A stretch of DNA of 64,000 bases from Fen-1254 sp963769605. Its GTDB lineage: Bacteria > Bacteroidota > Ignavibacteria > UBA10030. Below, in pieces: positions 36,332-44,790 of this stretch; position 1 is the stretch's first letter; every line of letters begins with the position of its first letter. The notes under the pieces are model-generated. The model saw nothing but the letters and a program-made list of their open reading frames with translations, was not told where the DNA came from and did no database searches. The DNA is taken from contig CAVYML010000002.1 in assembly GCA_963769605.1 (NCBI GenBank), forward strand, positions 248,001-312,000. Direction: 5' to 3'. The position numbers were made by a program, and so were the translations under genes.

Positions 36332-36354
36332 CTTGATAAAGAGATGGAGGAAAT

Positions 36355-36645
36355 ATGGCACGTATTGAAACGCGACAATCCCCGAAGAAAAAAATCCAAT
36401 TGTTCTCGCTGCCGTTTACTAAAATCAATTACCAAATTTTGGCTGGAGGAATTTTTTCCATTATTCTTGGATACATTGCTCTGGCTCAAGAACCATGGGA
36501 TGGAACCATGCCCTTAGTCGTTGCGCCTATTCTACTGGTGCTCGGATACTGCGTTATCATCCCCATCGGTATCCTCTTTCGCCGAAAAGATAAATCGGAG
36601 AAACTCGACAACGCTAAAGACCCGATTGCCAAAGAATCGCTTTAA
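36355..36645 (+). CDS. DUF3098 small membrane protein
   Basis: A 96-residue protein with two transmembrane helices (NYQILAGGIFSIILGYIAL and PLVVAPILLVLGYCVIIPIGIL) and a basic end. The LPFTKINYQILAGGI start and the PWDG-x-MPLVVAPILLVLGY pattern mark DUF3098, a small family typical of Bacteroidota. In that phylum it is often found next to ftsX and undecaprenyl-diphosphatase. Here it follows the Lol genes. GATGGAGG precedes the ATG. The function is unknown. Confidence 0.8.
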   Translation: MARIETRQSPKKKIQLFSLPFTKINYQILAGGIFSIILGYIALAQEPWDGTMPLVVAPILLVLGYCVIIPIGILFRRKDKSEKLDNAKDPIAKESL

Positions 36646-37407
36646 ATTTCTGGAAACGATTCGTTATTTCATTGCACTGTAAATTTTTCCGGAAAGTTTC
36701 AAGTGTGTAGCTCAGAGGCAGAGCATCTGCTTTTTAAGCGTAGAGATTCCCATGTATTTCTTCTGACTGAGACGAATATTTTACCACTTCAAACGGAAGT
36801 TTACACAAAGCAGTACCTTATGTGTCTGCTTCAATCACTTTTCCCCCCCCGAAGCATCAACTGGTATGTTTCATCGAAATCTCCCTCAATTAATCAGGTG
36901 GAATGGAGATATGGAGTGGTGGCTAAAATTTTACATCGCACTTACCCATTATCCATGAATTTGAATCAGAATCCCAATGATATCGGTGGGTATGGTGGGA
37001 TATAGAATATATTGTCTATAGGAATAAGTATACCCAGACAGGTGTGTATAATTTAAAATGTGTGGTTTCGACCCCATTCCCGCCCTGCAAATATCCGAAA
37101 AACTTCCCCAATCTGCCTCTTTAACAATAACCGTCTACTCCGCACATGAAGTATCGCTGCAGTATAGATTATCATATACCCCCGAATATGCCGAAAGCCC
37201 ATGAAATAAGGCGATTACAAAAAGACAGAATGAAACTTAAAAATACCCTAATCAGGCGATTGACAAAGACCAGAAAAGGATGAAATTGTCATCAGAGTTT
37301 TTCAAGAAAAAGGATCGCTGCCTATTATTGCTTCGTTCTTTCCCCCATGAGAGGGGTATTTGTTTAAAAATGACATGCGGCGAACTACTGTTGTATGGAT
37401 GTGCAAT
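36646..37407. other. Gene-poor spacer with tRNA-Lys fragment
   Basis: About 760 bases. It begins with the decayed 5' half of a tRNA-Lys (36702-36745), then a run of eight C (36843-36850). I see nothing else I can name. Open frames here lack coding character. Confidence 0.5.
36702..36745 (+). pseudogene. 5' fragment of tRNA-Lys
   Basis: GTGTAGCTCAGAGGCAGAGC followed by ATCTGCTTTTTAAGC matches the first 40 or so bases of the intact tRNA-Lys(TTT) at 39733 with about six mismatches, mostly transitions. The T arm and acceptor 3' strand are missing. The upstream 50 bases also resemble the promoter region of the intact gene, so it is a decayed duplicate rather than an integration scar. Confidence 0.7.
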
Positions 37408-37791
37408 ATGAAGCAAATCAAAGTTCTTGTTGTCGATGATCATCAGGATTTTCGGCGCTTTGTGCTCGATTATTTAAAACAGTTGCCAAACATAAATATT
37501 GTCGGTGAGGCAGTTGATGGGGAGGATGCAATAGAAAAAGCCGGAACATTGTCGCCAGATATGATTCTTATGGATATAGCGATGCCGAAAAAAAACGGAC
37601 TTGAAGCAACGCGCATCATCAAACAGCGCTGGCCGGATATTAAAGTTGTCATCGAGACAGGGAATGACGATCCGATGTATCGAAGGCAAGCATTGAATGC
37701 AAAGGCTGATGGATTTATTATAAAGTCCTCCTTCAAGCAAGGAATGGATGTGGCATTCGGTATTATGAAACCTTCCGTATTTAAGAAATAA
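37408..37791 (+). CDS. Stand-alone response-regulator receiver protein
   Basis: A 127-residue CheY-like protein with only the receiver domain: acidic pair D10-D11, phospho-acceptor D56 (MILMDIAMP), T84 (VIETGND), K106 (IIKSSF). There is no output domain. No kinase is adjacent, so the partner lies elsewhere. The ATG at 37408 is chosen because the fold starts there; an upstream ATG (37360) adds 16 unlikely residues. Its NarL-like receiver (VLVVDDHQDFRRFVLDYL) suggests derivation from a two-domain regulator. Confidence 0.88.
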   Translation: MKQIKVLVVDDHQDFRRFVLDYLKQLPNINIVGEAVDGEDAIEKAGTLSPDMILMDIAMPKKNGLEATRIIKQRWPDIKVVIETGNDDPMYRRQALNAKADGFIIKSSFKQGMDVAFGIMKPSVFKK

Positions 37792-37855
37792 ACGTAGCAT
37801 CACTGCGATATGGATATTGTAGTGATGTGCTTATAATAAGTCAGTCATTCCAAGA

Positions 37856-37883
37856 AAAACAGCCATATCTCTATGGCTGTTTT
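37856..37883 (+). terminator. Bidirectional terminator
   Basis: AAAACAGCCATA and TATGGCTGTTTT form a near-perfect stem with a TCTC loop, with A-run before and T-run after. It ends the receiver gene on plus and could serve the minus strand too. Confidence 0.8.
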
Positions 37884-38257
37884 CTGAATTCCTTTCTATT
37901 ATCGATCTCATCGTTGCCTTAACAAATATAATCCACTTTCCTAATGCATCATCATTCATTGAAATGTTTTTTTCTTTTACCGTGGGTGTTGCTAATTTAC
38001 AGTGTCTCTAAAGTAATAAAACGATTGCTTTGCCATCTGCCATTCTCTGAAGTGACAAAGCCGGATTCCTCCTTTTCTTCTTATTCAAAAAACAGAAATA
38101 TAACGCCGGTATCTATCCCACATGAATCTATGCTGCCCCATTCTCTAACTGGCTTCCTATGAAATCATATATCAAGCAATAGGATAAGATCGAGCTTGGC
38201 GATTGATGATGTGTTTCCGAGAATCAAAGAAACGATCAATATTTCCCGTTCATGCCG
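37884..38257. other. Intergenic stretch, no certain gene
   Basis: A 72-codon plus frame at 37944-38162 begins with a hydrophobic segment (CFFLLPWVLLIYSV), but it lacks a ribosome site and a recognisable product; I do not call it. Nothing else is seen. Confidence 0.35.
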
Positions 38258-39049
38258 TTACTTCTGGTAAATTGCTCGTAAGCCGCGACTCATCGCAGCA
38301 GCAAACCCTGAAAGATGAGTCTCTCCGTCGAACACAATGGTTTGCAAATGAAAACTGGGATATTGCCTGCTCTGCAGATTGTTTGCAAGTTGTTTCATGC
38401 TAGTCACCATCCAATTCGATTTGTCTGCATGTTCTTCGAGCTCACCAACTGACATAAAAACTCTCGCAGACAAATCGGCATGTTTCGCTGCGTAGTCCGC
38501 CTCGTATTTTAACGTTATGAGGCTATCCCATGAGATTGATGGGCTCCCAATGATGTAACGCTGAAATGTGTCAGGCTCATGAAAAAGCGTATACAGCCCG
38601 AATAATCCTCCAACTGAAAATCCTGCGTAAGCCGCATCCGGCGATGTTCGATAGTTCTTTTTAATAAAAGGTATGAGTTCTTCTTTAATGAACCTTAAAA
38701 AATTTGCTGCTCCCCCACCCCCATGCCACAAAATATCATAGGCGGGCGTAAGGTCTCTGATGCGTAGTTCCAACCATTTGCTCGCGCTATCTCCTATCCG
38801 ATAACCGATGCCAACGAAAATTATTTGCGGCAGTTCCTTACCCAATTGCATAAATCGCGCGATCTGGGTTACTAAAGCAAAAGTCCAATTTGCATCGGTA
38901 AAATACAACACCGGATAGGTTTTGTTAGTTGACCGATAGTTTGCAGGCAATGCAATATAAATTTTGAACTCATCGCCAACAATCGTGGACTGTATGTATC
39001 TTACTTTTGTTTTCGGAATCGAAACTTGTGGAAAAGCCATTGTTTTCAC
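38258..39049 (-). CDS. Alpha/beta-hydrolase esterase (Fes/IroE, esterase-D-like)
   Basis: A 263-residue hydrolase. The opening (VRYIQSTIVGDEFKIYIALPANY) and PVLYFTDANW place it in the putative esterase family (PF00756). The nucleophile elbow is GFSVGGLFGLY (Ser in G-F-S-V-G-G). An acid lies later (VGELEEHAD region) and the His near DGETHLSGFAAAMSRGL. No signal peptide is evident, so it is probably cytoplasmic. Related enzymes hydrolyse siderophore esters, S-formylglutathione or simple esters; the substrate is not predictable here. Confidence 0.85.
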   Translation of the reverse strand: MKTMAFPQVSIPKTKVRYIQSTIVGDEFKIYIALPANYRSTNKTYPVLYFTDANWTFALVTQIARFMQLGKELPQIIFVGIGYRIGDSASKWLELRIRDLTPAYDILWHGGGGAANFLRFIKEELIPFIKKNYRTSPDAAYAGFSVGGLFGLYTLFHEPDTFQRYIIGSPSISWDSLITLKYEADYAAKHADLSARVFMSVGELEEHADKSNWMVTSMKQLANNLQSRQYPSFHLQTIVFDGETHLSGFAAAMSRGLRAIYQK

Positions 39050-39732
39050 TTATTAAACGTTCGCATAATAGGTCCGAAACACAAGTGTAAAAAAATCCCT
39101 AAGTCATTGACAAGTCGTATCGCGATACCTCCCTCTAAGATGGCTATGGCATACAATTCCTATACTGCCGCAATGATAATTTGTATTATTCCTCTCGGAG
39201 TGTCTTCCGGAAATCGATGCCGCATCGTTGAGCACCTTTTCAATATCTGCCAGAATAATATACAATAGAATCAATAAATTCAACTCCGATCTTCTTCCTT
39301 CTCTTGTATCCTGGAAAAAAAGGAATAACAACATAGAGAGAAAGGAGGAATAGTATCTGAAAAAGAATACGAAGAGCTCTGACATTACTCAACAAAAAGA
39401 TACGAGCAAGCTGGGAATGAACAAATGGAATCAATAACAAATGTAAAAATTCGAAAACGATCGTAGATGCACAAGTCATATCGATGGAATCCAAACGGAT
39501 AATATTGTTGAAAGGGAAGTCATTTTCATATCGATACAATTTAGTGTATTCCAGATATTTAAGGATGTGATAGAAAATAATGAATATAGATTTTACGAAC
39601 CGGGAGGCACGATTGACCATATCATTCACTGTGAAAATATTTTTACAAAGAACAAATTGCTTTTATTCAAAATTGTGCCAATACCATTGAATTTCGGGAA
39701 ACAATTTGTTATATTTATAAATTAAAAGTTTT
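39050..39732. other. Degraded spacer before tRNA-Lys
   Basis: About 680 bases without an intact gene. It includes the decayed regulator relic at 39336-39395. AT-rich sequence just before the tRNA should hold its promoter. Confidence 0.45.
39336..39395 (+). pseudogene. Relic of the sigma-like regulator gene 5' end
   Basis: AGAAAGGAGGAA, then S-E-K-E-Y-E-E-L, matches the ribosome site and first residues of the gene at 11792 (S-E-Q-E-Y-E-E-L-W). The start codon is degraded and the Trp codon after E-E-L is TGA here. Similarity fades after about 20 codons. It is a dead duplicate. Confidence 0.5.
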
Positions 39733-39804
39733 GAGCGTGTAGCTCAGGGGTAGAGCATCTGCCTTTTAAGCAGAGGGTCGATGGTTCGAGACCATCCACG
39801 CTCA
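39733..39804 (+). tRNA. tRNA-Lys (anticodon TTT)
   Basis: The acceptor GAGCGTG pairs with CACGCTC. The D arm is GCTCAGGGGTAGAGC. The anticodon arm CTGC-CTTTTAA-GCAG carries TTT. The T arm is GATGG-TTCGAGA-CCATC, with discriminator A. CCA is not encoded. All pairs are good. Confidence 0.96.
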
Positions 39805-40203
39805 CAAATTGCCCGGATGTTGGAACCGGCAGAAAACAACATTTTTGTACGCTTTTCTGTTGGTAGATGTGAGTCAGATAGTTCCGATGGCTCATGATCA
39901 ACGCGGGCAACAAAACCGGACGCATTAAAAGCATCGACACAATTCAAAGCGCTTCTTCACGAACGAACACGCAGCATTTCTCTGAATCAAATTCTAAAAG
40001 AATTTCTCTCTTACACGATATAAGCTGCAATAAGTTCGCGATGGCAATTGTGCCAGATGTATTATCGCGTTTTATAATTATGCACCAAAGATTATATATG
40101 GAGATTTTGCAGCAAAGCGCATATCTGCAGCATGCAAGACAAATCGTCTTAAAGAAATCTCTCAAATGTCTGTCAATAAGAATGTTTAGACTGCGGATGA
40201 TAA
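39805..40203. other. Intergenic stretch after tRNA-Lys
   Basis: About 400 bases. Open frames exist on both strands (for example plus 39894-40211), but none has a ribosome site or a recognisable product. Confidence 0.35.
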
Positions 40204-40578
40204 TTATTTGACACTTGAGTCTAATTCTTCTTTCCAATCGACCATAGCTATAACTAACTCTGCTGAAGTCTTTGCAAATGCGCCTCTCAGAAAGGTCATG
40301 TTTTCCTGAGCTTCTGTTTTCCTGCCTGCTAAGGCAAGGCGTACTATGATAGCGGCCTCTTTGTGGAAAGCGGCATGAAGTAACTGGACTATTTTATAGT
40401 GCGATGACGCACGATCACTCGCGCTTAGATTATAGAGCCACTTGCCAAAATCACAGAGATTGTCAGAATTGATTTTCTCGGGGGTAAATTCAAGGCTGCC
40501 TGTTTCTATGGCTCTGGCAAGCCGTATTTTCCAGGCAGTGTGCGCCACGATGGCTTTATTAATCGAGGAAGAGTCCAT
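40204..40578 (-). CDS. Stand-alone CZB (chemoreceptor zinc-binding) domain protein
   Basis: A 124-residue helical protein. The zinc ligands of the CZB domain are in place: H13 (IVAHTAWKIRL), C42 (LCDFGKWLY), H68 and H72 (LLHAAFHKEA). CZB domains bind zinc through this His-Cys-His-His set and sense hypochlorite or zinc in chemoreceptors and diguanylate cyclases. Here the domain stands alone with no receptor part, so it would act as a soluble zinc or oxidant responsive protein with an unknown partner. Confidence 0.85.
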   Translation of the reverse strand: MDSSSINKAIVAHTAWKIRLARAIETGSLEFTPEKINSDNLCDFGKWLYNLSASDRASSHYKIVQLLHAAFHKEAAIIVRLALAGRKTEAQENMTFLRGAFAKTSAELVIAMVDWKEELDSSVK

Positions 40579-41122
40579 GCGAATTATCTTTGAGATAAAA
40601 TAACGTCATAACTCATGTCTAAGTATGCTGCATGTTATGCAATCAATGTAAATATTTTTATAGTGCATTGTCAAGGCGCATTGATTAATGATTTGATCTA
40701 TGGTATTCACCAGACGATCTAATTATAGGATTCCAAGCAATCTTCTTGTTTACTAGAGGTATTTGAAATGATTGAGATAATTCATAGAAAATCGGAAGCT
40801 TTGCTTTCCTTACAGTCAAATGGTAAATCATTAATTTTGTCTCACATTTGGAGTCCAATAGGAGCTCGGATTCTTGAAGCCAAAGGCTACCCGACCAGAG
40901 CGAAGTAGAGGATATTATGGCAGTATGTTCTCCTTGTGTCAAGCAGAATATTTAATACAGTTAACGAATAACCATGTGAAAGAACTTGAAAATGGCTGAG
41001 TAATCCGGTTGAAGGTAATGATTGTTCAAGTACAGTCGGCGAGTATGAATTTACAGAACAGATTATTTCGACTTGAGAATTATTTGTACAAACCTTAATT
41101 TACTTTAATGAAAGGAGAAACA
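40579..41122. other. Intergenic stretch, no gene seen
   Basis: About 540 AT-rich bases. The only ORF of size (minus strand 40685-40942) lacks a start signal and a recognisable sequence. Promoter elements for the VOC gene probably lie near 41050-41110 but are not evident. Confidence 0.35.
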
Positions 41123-41509
41123 ATGAGTTCATTTTACAAACCAAACAATTACACCACCGTCTCACCTTATTTAATCGTTGATGGAGCGGGCCGGACAATA
41201 GAATTCCTCGTACAAGTTTTCGGTGCTGTCAAATTGCGGCAATTTCCCGCTGCTAACGGGAAAATCATGCACGCCGAAATACGGATTGATGATACGGTGC
41301 TAATGCTTACAGACGGGGGAGAAGGTTGGCCGCCTATACCCTCACATGTGCATATTTTCGTTTCCGATGTAGATGCAGCTTACAAACGGGCGTTGGAAGC
41401 AGGAGCCATTTCAGTACAAGAACCGGTTAAGGGAAATGATGAGAACAAGCGTGGCGGCGTGAAGGATTCAGGCGGTACGACTTGGTGGATTGCTACTAAG
41501 ATAGAATAG
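41123..41509 (+). CDS. VOC-family (glyoxalase/PhnB-like) protein
   Basis: A 128-residue protein. AAAGGAG immediately precedes the ATG at 41123, and the in-frame ATG at 41108 sits before this site. It shows the PhnB-like opening (VSPYLIVDGAGRTIEFLVQVFGA), HAEIRIDDTVLMLTDGGEGW and VHIFVSDVDAAYKRALEAGA, ending GVKDSGGTTWWIA. The beta-alpha-beta-beta-beta pairs form a VOC fold with His/Glu metal ligands (K-I-M-H-A-E). Family members include dioxygenases, resistance proteins and enzymes of unknown reaction. Confidence 0.85.
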   Translation: MSSFYKPNNYTTVSPYLIVDGAGRTIEFLVQVFGAVKLRQFPAANGKIMHAEIRIDDTVLMLTDGGEGWPPIPSHVHIFVSDVDAAYKRALEAGAISVQEPVKGNDENKRGGVKDSGGTTWWIATKIE

Positions 41510-41778
41510 AACATTTTGATCTTTAACAGACCGATACAAGCGTCTGAGGATGGAAAGAAAAATCGTAACTGCATTTCCTTCCAAATACATTGAGGTTTGA
41601 TTCTATATAAACAAAACGTGCGTCAAACTGCTGCCGAGCTATGTAACTTTTCAGCATTCTCTGCGTAAAATATTTGTTGATCAAGTCCTTTTAGCAGCGA
41701 TGTCTCATAATTGAAAAAGACAGTTAATAACAAAAACGATTTCTCCTTTGTCCTTGATGCAGTTATTAGGAGCGCTTT

Positions 41779-42900
41779 ATGAATAAACGAATGTTGTTTC
41801 TTATTATCTCTGCTTTCATCTCAATATTATTTACTTCTCCAGATTTGTATCCTTGCACAACGTTTGTCCTTCATCAGAAGAACCGATTAGTGTTTGGACG
41901 TAACCTCGACTGGCCAACTGGAACTGGTCTGGTCATGGTTAACCCAAGAAACCTTGAAAAGTCAGCACTTGTCGATCCTTCGGAGAAGCCAGTCCAATGG
42001 ATTTCAAAATTCGGCAGTATCACATTCAACCAAGTCGGAAGAGATCTGCCTTATGGCGGTATGAACGAAAGCGGGCTCGTCGTAGAGAATATGACATTAG
42101 ATCACACAATATATCCTTCGAAAGACAACCGTTATGCGATAGGGGCGTGTCAATGGATTCAATTTCAATTGGATAATTATTCGACCATAGAAGAAATTAT
42201 AAGCAGCGATACCATATTGAGAATTTCAGACGTTAATTCAAAGCTCCACTTCCTAGTCTGCGATCAATATGGCCATGCGGCAACGATAGAATTTCTCGAC
42301 GGCAAAATGGTATGCTATACGGGAAAGGATCTCCCCATACATGTTCTTGCAAACAGTACGTATGAAGAATCACTAAGTTGTTATAACAACCATGGAAATA
42401 CGCAGTCGAATGGTTCGCTCTATAATTTCTGCACTGCTGCCCATCAAACCATTAATATCGATTATTCTGCTCAGGATTCGATAATCGACTATGCGTTTTA
42501 TGCATTACGTTCCGTGAGTCAAGGACTTGGTACGAAATGGAGCATTGTATACGATATTACCTACAAGCGAATATTTTTCAAGATATTTGAAACACCAACG
42601 ATTGTCGGTGATCGCAAGATGTTCTTAAAGCAACCGGGTGAAGCAATAACGAAGATTGTCGATTTCAAGGGTCTGGATTTTCAATGTTCCAGTGCAGCAA
42701 AAGTTCTTGATCTTGATTGTAACCATGAGGGTGCAGTGAACGAGTACTTTGTGAATTATTCCACTGGTATCAACAAGGAGTTTATTTCAAAGGCATTCAC
42801 ATTCTTTAAGAATTGGGGAATTCCAATCGAATTAAATGAGGAAGAATTGAACCATCTGGCAAAATACCCTGAAACGTTTAAATGTCTTGATAATAAGTAA
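41779..42900 (+). CDS. Linear amide C-N hydrolase, choloylglycine-hydrolase family (C59)
   Basis: A 373-residue Ntn-hydrolase. A signal peptide (MNKRM, hydrophobic core) is followed by C26, which becomes the N-terminal nucleophile after cleavage (L-Y-P-C-T-T-F). Next come RNLDWPTGTGLVMVNPR (Asp of the active site) and GGMNESGLVVENMTLD. This is the family of penicillin V acylase, bile-salt hydrolase and N-acyl-homoserine-lactone acylases. Periplasmic placement in a free-living style genome suggests N-acyl amide or quorum-signal hydrolysis more than bile salts, but this is inference. GGAGCG precedes the ATG. Confidence 0.88.
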   Translation: MNKRMLFLIISAFISILFTSPDLYPCTTFVLHQKNRLVFGRNLDWPTGTGLVMVNPRNLEKSALVDPSEKPVQWISKFGSITFNQVGRDLPYGGMNESGLVVENMTLDHTIYPSKDNRYAIGACQWIQFQLDNYSTIEEIISSDTILRISDVNSKLHFLVCDQYGHAATIEFLDGKMVCYTGKDLPIHVLANSTYEESLSCYNNHGNTQSNGSLYNFCTAAHQTINIDYSAQDSIIDYAFYALRSVSQGLGTKWSIVYDITYKRIFFKIFETPTIVGDRKMFLKQPGEAITKIVDFKGLDFQCSSAAKVLDLDCNHEGAVNEYFVNYSTGINKEFISKAFTFFKNWGIPIELNEEELNHLAKYPETFKCLDNK

Positions 42901-43099
42901 TCGCATTCGAATAGATTGTGTATTTGTTGGTTAAATATTCTATCGCGTGTGTTCTAACGATTTTATAGGGAAAAGTCAATCCAAGAATCCTGAAAGATCG
43001 TTTTGGCAGCTTGCAGGATCAGAAGAGGATCGTTTTAATATCCTTCTAAGTTGTATGATCCCTCACGTTGTAGGAGCGAGGGTGAGTAATTGAAAGACA

Positions 43100-43148
43100 T
43101 GATCATCGAAATCGTTCACTTGGCCAAGCACTGATAAAATCATTAACG
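43100..43148 (+). repeat. Interspersed repeat family B, copy 2
   Basis: GATCATCGAAATCGTTCACT, then TGGCCAAGC, then TGATAAAATCATTAACG. The copy ends 29 bases before the next start codon, as copy 1 ends just before the DUF5808 gene. Confidence 0.65.
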
Positions 43149-43177
43149 GCAGCGGCACAATTTACATAAACGATAAA

Positions 43178-43612
43178 ATGAGAAAACCATTTCCTTCGAC
43201 ATTAATTTTATTCTTGATAATATTTTCTCTTGCCTATTGTCAGGATAAAACATCATCAAATATTGATGTTGATTTCAAAATTCCCAAAGGCTGGAAGAAA
43301 ATAAGTGACAGTGTCTATATTCTTAAAAATTATGCTAAAGAACTTAATGAATGGGCCCCCTATCTTGCTCAAGGGCACATGCCTTGGCGATATAGTCCCA
43401 AGAATATTGTTGTTACATGCCTCTGGAGTTTTGGAATCACTGATGGTACGCCCGTGGATGTATTTGCTGCTCGACTCAATGAAGTTAAAAGTAAAGAGAT
43501 TTACTCTCTAATTGTTGATTCGACAAATTATATTGTTTATATTCGCACGAAGAAAAATGTTCCTATAGCTTATAAATTTAAAATCAGGAATAATCCGAAC
43601 AAATATAAGTGA
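43178..43612 (+). CDS. Exported hypothetical protein
   Basis: A 144-residue product with a signal peptide (M-R-K-P start, hydrophobic core, then L-A-Y-C-Q; the Cys could be a weak lipobox). The body has FKIPKGWKKISDSVYILKNY and ITDGTPVDVFAARLNEVKSK, reminiscent of small periplasmic proteins with a PsbP/DUF1795-like opening (I-P-x-G-W). I make no firm assignment. The gene is AT-rich and stands between two repeats. Confidence 0.5.
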   Translation: MRKPFPSTLILFLIIFSLAYCQDKTSSNIDVDFKIPKGWKKISDSVYILKNYAKELNEWAPYLAQGHMPWRYSPKNIVVTCLWSFGITDGTPVDVFAARLNEVKSKEIYSLIVDSTNYIVYIRTKKNVPIAYKFKIRNNPNKYK

Positions 43613-43629
43613 GAATCTACGCAACAAAC

Positions 43630-43675
43630 TCCTGAATTATCGAGGCCATGAACTGCTATGGGGAGAATATAGCGT
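43630..43675 (+). repeat. Interspersed hairpin repeat family A, degenerate copy
   Basis: TGAATTATCGAGGCCATGAACTGC (split), then GGGGAGAATATAGCG, corresponds to the GAGGCCAT...GGGAG core of the family with drift. Confidence 0.45.
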
Positions 43676-43727
43676 AGAAAGTAAGGATAGGTGCTTGCGC
43701 GGCGATATTGTACATTGAAGGTTATCG

Positions 43728-44237
43728 TTGGTGCGCCAAGAAGCTCGGAGCCAATTCGTTAATCCGCCTATTACAATTGAACAAGAAGGAGTCTTTGAGT
43801 TGAATTTAAGGTTAGCATCGTTAACGGGATATTCTATATTGATAATATCATTTCTCGGCTTGTATATCGAGAGCTCAATTCTGGCATCAGGTTACATAGC
43901 GTCTATCGTGCAAATCATGGCTGTGTTTTTAATGGTGTGGGCACGAATGACTTTTGGCCGAAGAAGCTTTCACGCTATAGCGAATCCTACTGAAGGTGGA
44001 TTAGTGACCACCGGTCCATACGCTTACATTCGTCACCCTATCTATGCTTCGATCCTGTATTTTCTTTGGGCGGCGATATTGTCTCATTTTTCACTTACCA
44101 ACTCGATACTCGGTGTGATCGGCACAATGGGTATTTGCATCCGAATATATGCGGAAGAACATCTCATAATACATCAATATCCAGAATACGTTGATTATGC
44201 AGCGCGAACAAAGCGAGTAGTACCCTTCTTAATTTAA
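43728..44237 (+). CDS. Isoprenylcysteine carboxyl methyltransferase-family protein
   Basis: A 169-residue membrane methyltransferase-like protein with about four helices. The core motif is TGPYAYIRHPIYASILYFLW, followed by the end EEHLIIHQYPEYVDYAARTKRVVPFL, as in the ICMT/PEMT group (R-H-P and E-E motifs bind S-adenosylmethionine). Bacterial members are of unknown substrate. The start is uncertain: TTG 43728 or GTG 43731; no ATG with a ribosome site is available. Confidence 0.8.
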   Translation: MVRQEARSQFVNPPITIEQEGVFELNLRLASLTGYSILIISFLGLYIESSILASGYIASIVQIMAVFLMVWARMTFGRRSFHAIANPTEGGLVTTGPYAYIRHPIYASILYFLWAAILSHFSLTNSILGVIGTMGICIRIYAEEHLIIHQYPEYVDYAARTKRVVPFLI

Positions 44238-44790
44238 GATGGCAAGCTATTATTTTTATGTAATGACAATATGAATAAACCTTCTACTATCGTTTTCCCA
44301 TAAGAATGATTGCCTGATACTGATAATAGTCAACTGCTATCACTGTGTTTCCACTTACAGCTAATCCCAGATATGCTCCATCCATACCTATGATGGCATA
44401 GAAGGGCGCAAGTGGGTGCGCTTTTCTTTAGCCCAATGAGCCTCAACCCGAGACTCCCAAAGTAATCTTAGGAGTTGCTTCTATTTCAGGATAGGAGAGG
44501 AATCAATGTCGAGCAGAGGGTAGAAGTGGTTTCCAGAAATATTATTCTGAAAAATTATTCCGTTCTATATGGGAATTCGATTTTTGGATTTTATAAGGTT
44601 TTAGATAAAATGCCCCCTTATGGGCGCTTGCGTCTTGCTATAAATTGACATAAATTTGAGCCATTGTAAGAATGGTGAGGGGCACATTTCCGAAAAAGAT
44701 TTTCCAATATTATTTAATTGCCACGATGGAACGCAATAGGAAAATTACGGTCAGTTTAGCTGTCATTCGGCAGGCACCAAAGGATAAGTA
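44238..44790. other. Spacer with long repeat LR
   Basis: About 550 bases. Most of it is the second copy of the long direct repeat (44400-44680). The first 150 bases show nothing recognisable. Confidence 0.5.
44400..44680 (+). repeat. Long direct repeat LR, copy 2
   Basis: Collinear with 12288-12530: the GGGTGCGCTTTTCTTT stem, GAGCCTCAACCCG, TTCAGGATAGGAGAGGAAT, CAGAGGGTAGAAGTGG, TTATGGGCGCTTGC and ATAAATTTGAG blocks occur in the same order, with an extra insert of about 40 bases in the middle. It stands upstream of a T9SS propeller gene, as copy 1 does. Confidence 0.7.

Noticed and set aside
38203..38403. Plus ORF over the end of the esterase gene
   Set aside because: It is antisense to the C-terminal part of the esterase, whose catalytic His region explains the frame.
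39894..40211. Plus 105-residue ORF after tRNA-Lys
   Set aside because: It has no ribosome site, unusual composition and no recognisable motif; probably chance.
40685..40942. Minus 85-residue ORF
   Set aside because: No start signal and no recognisable sequence; it lies in an AT-rich spacer.
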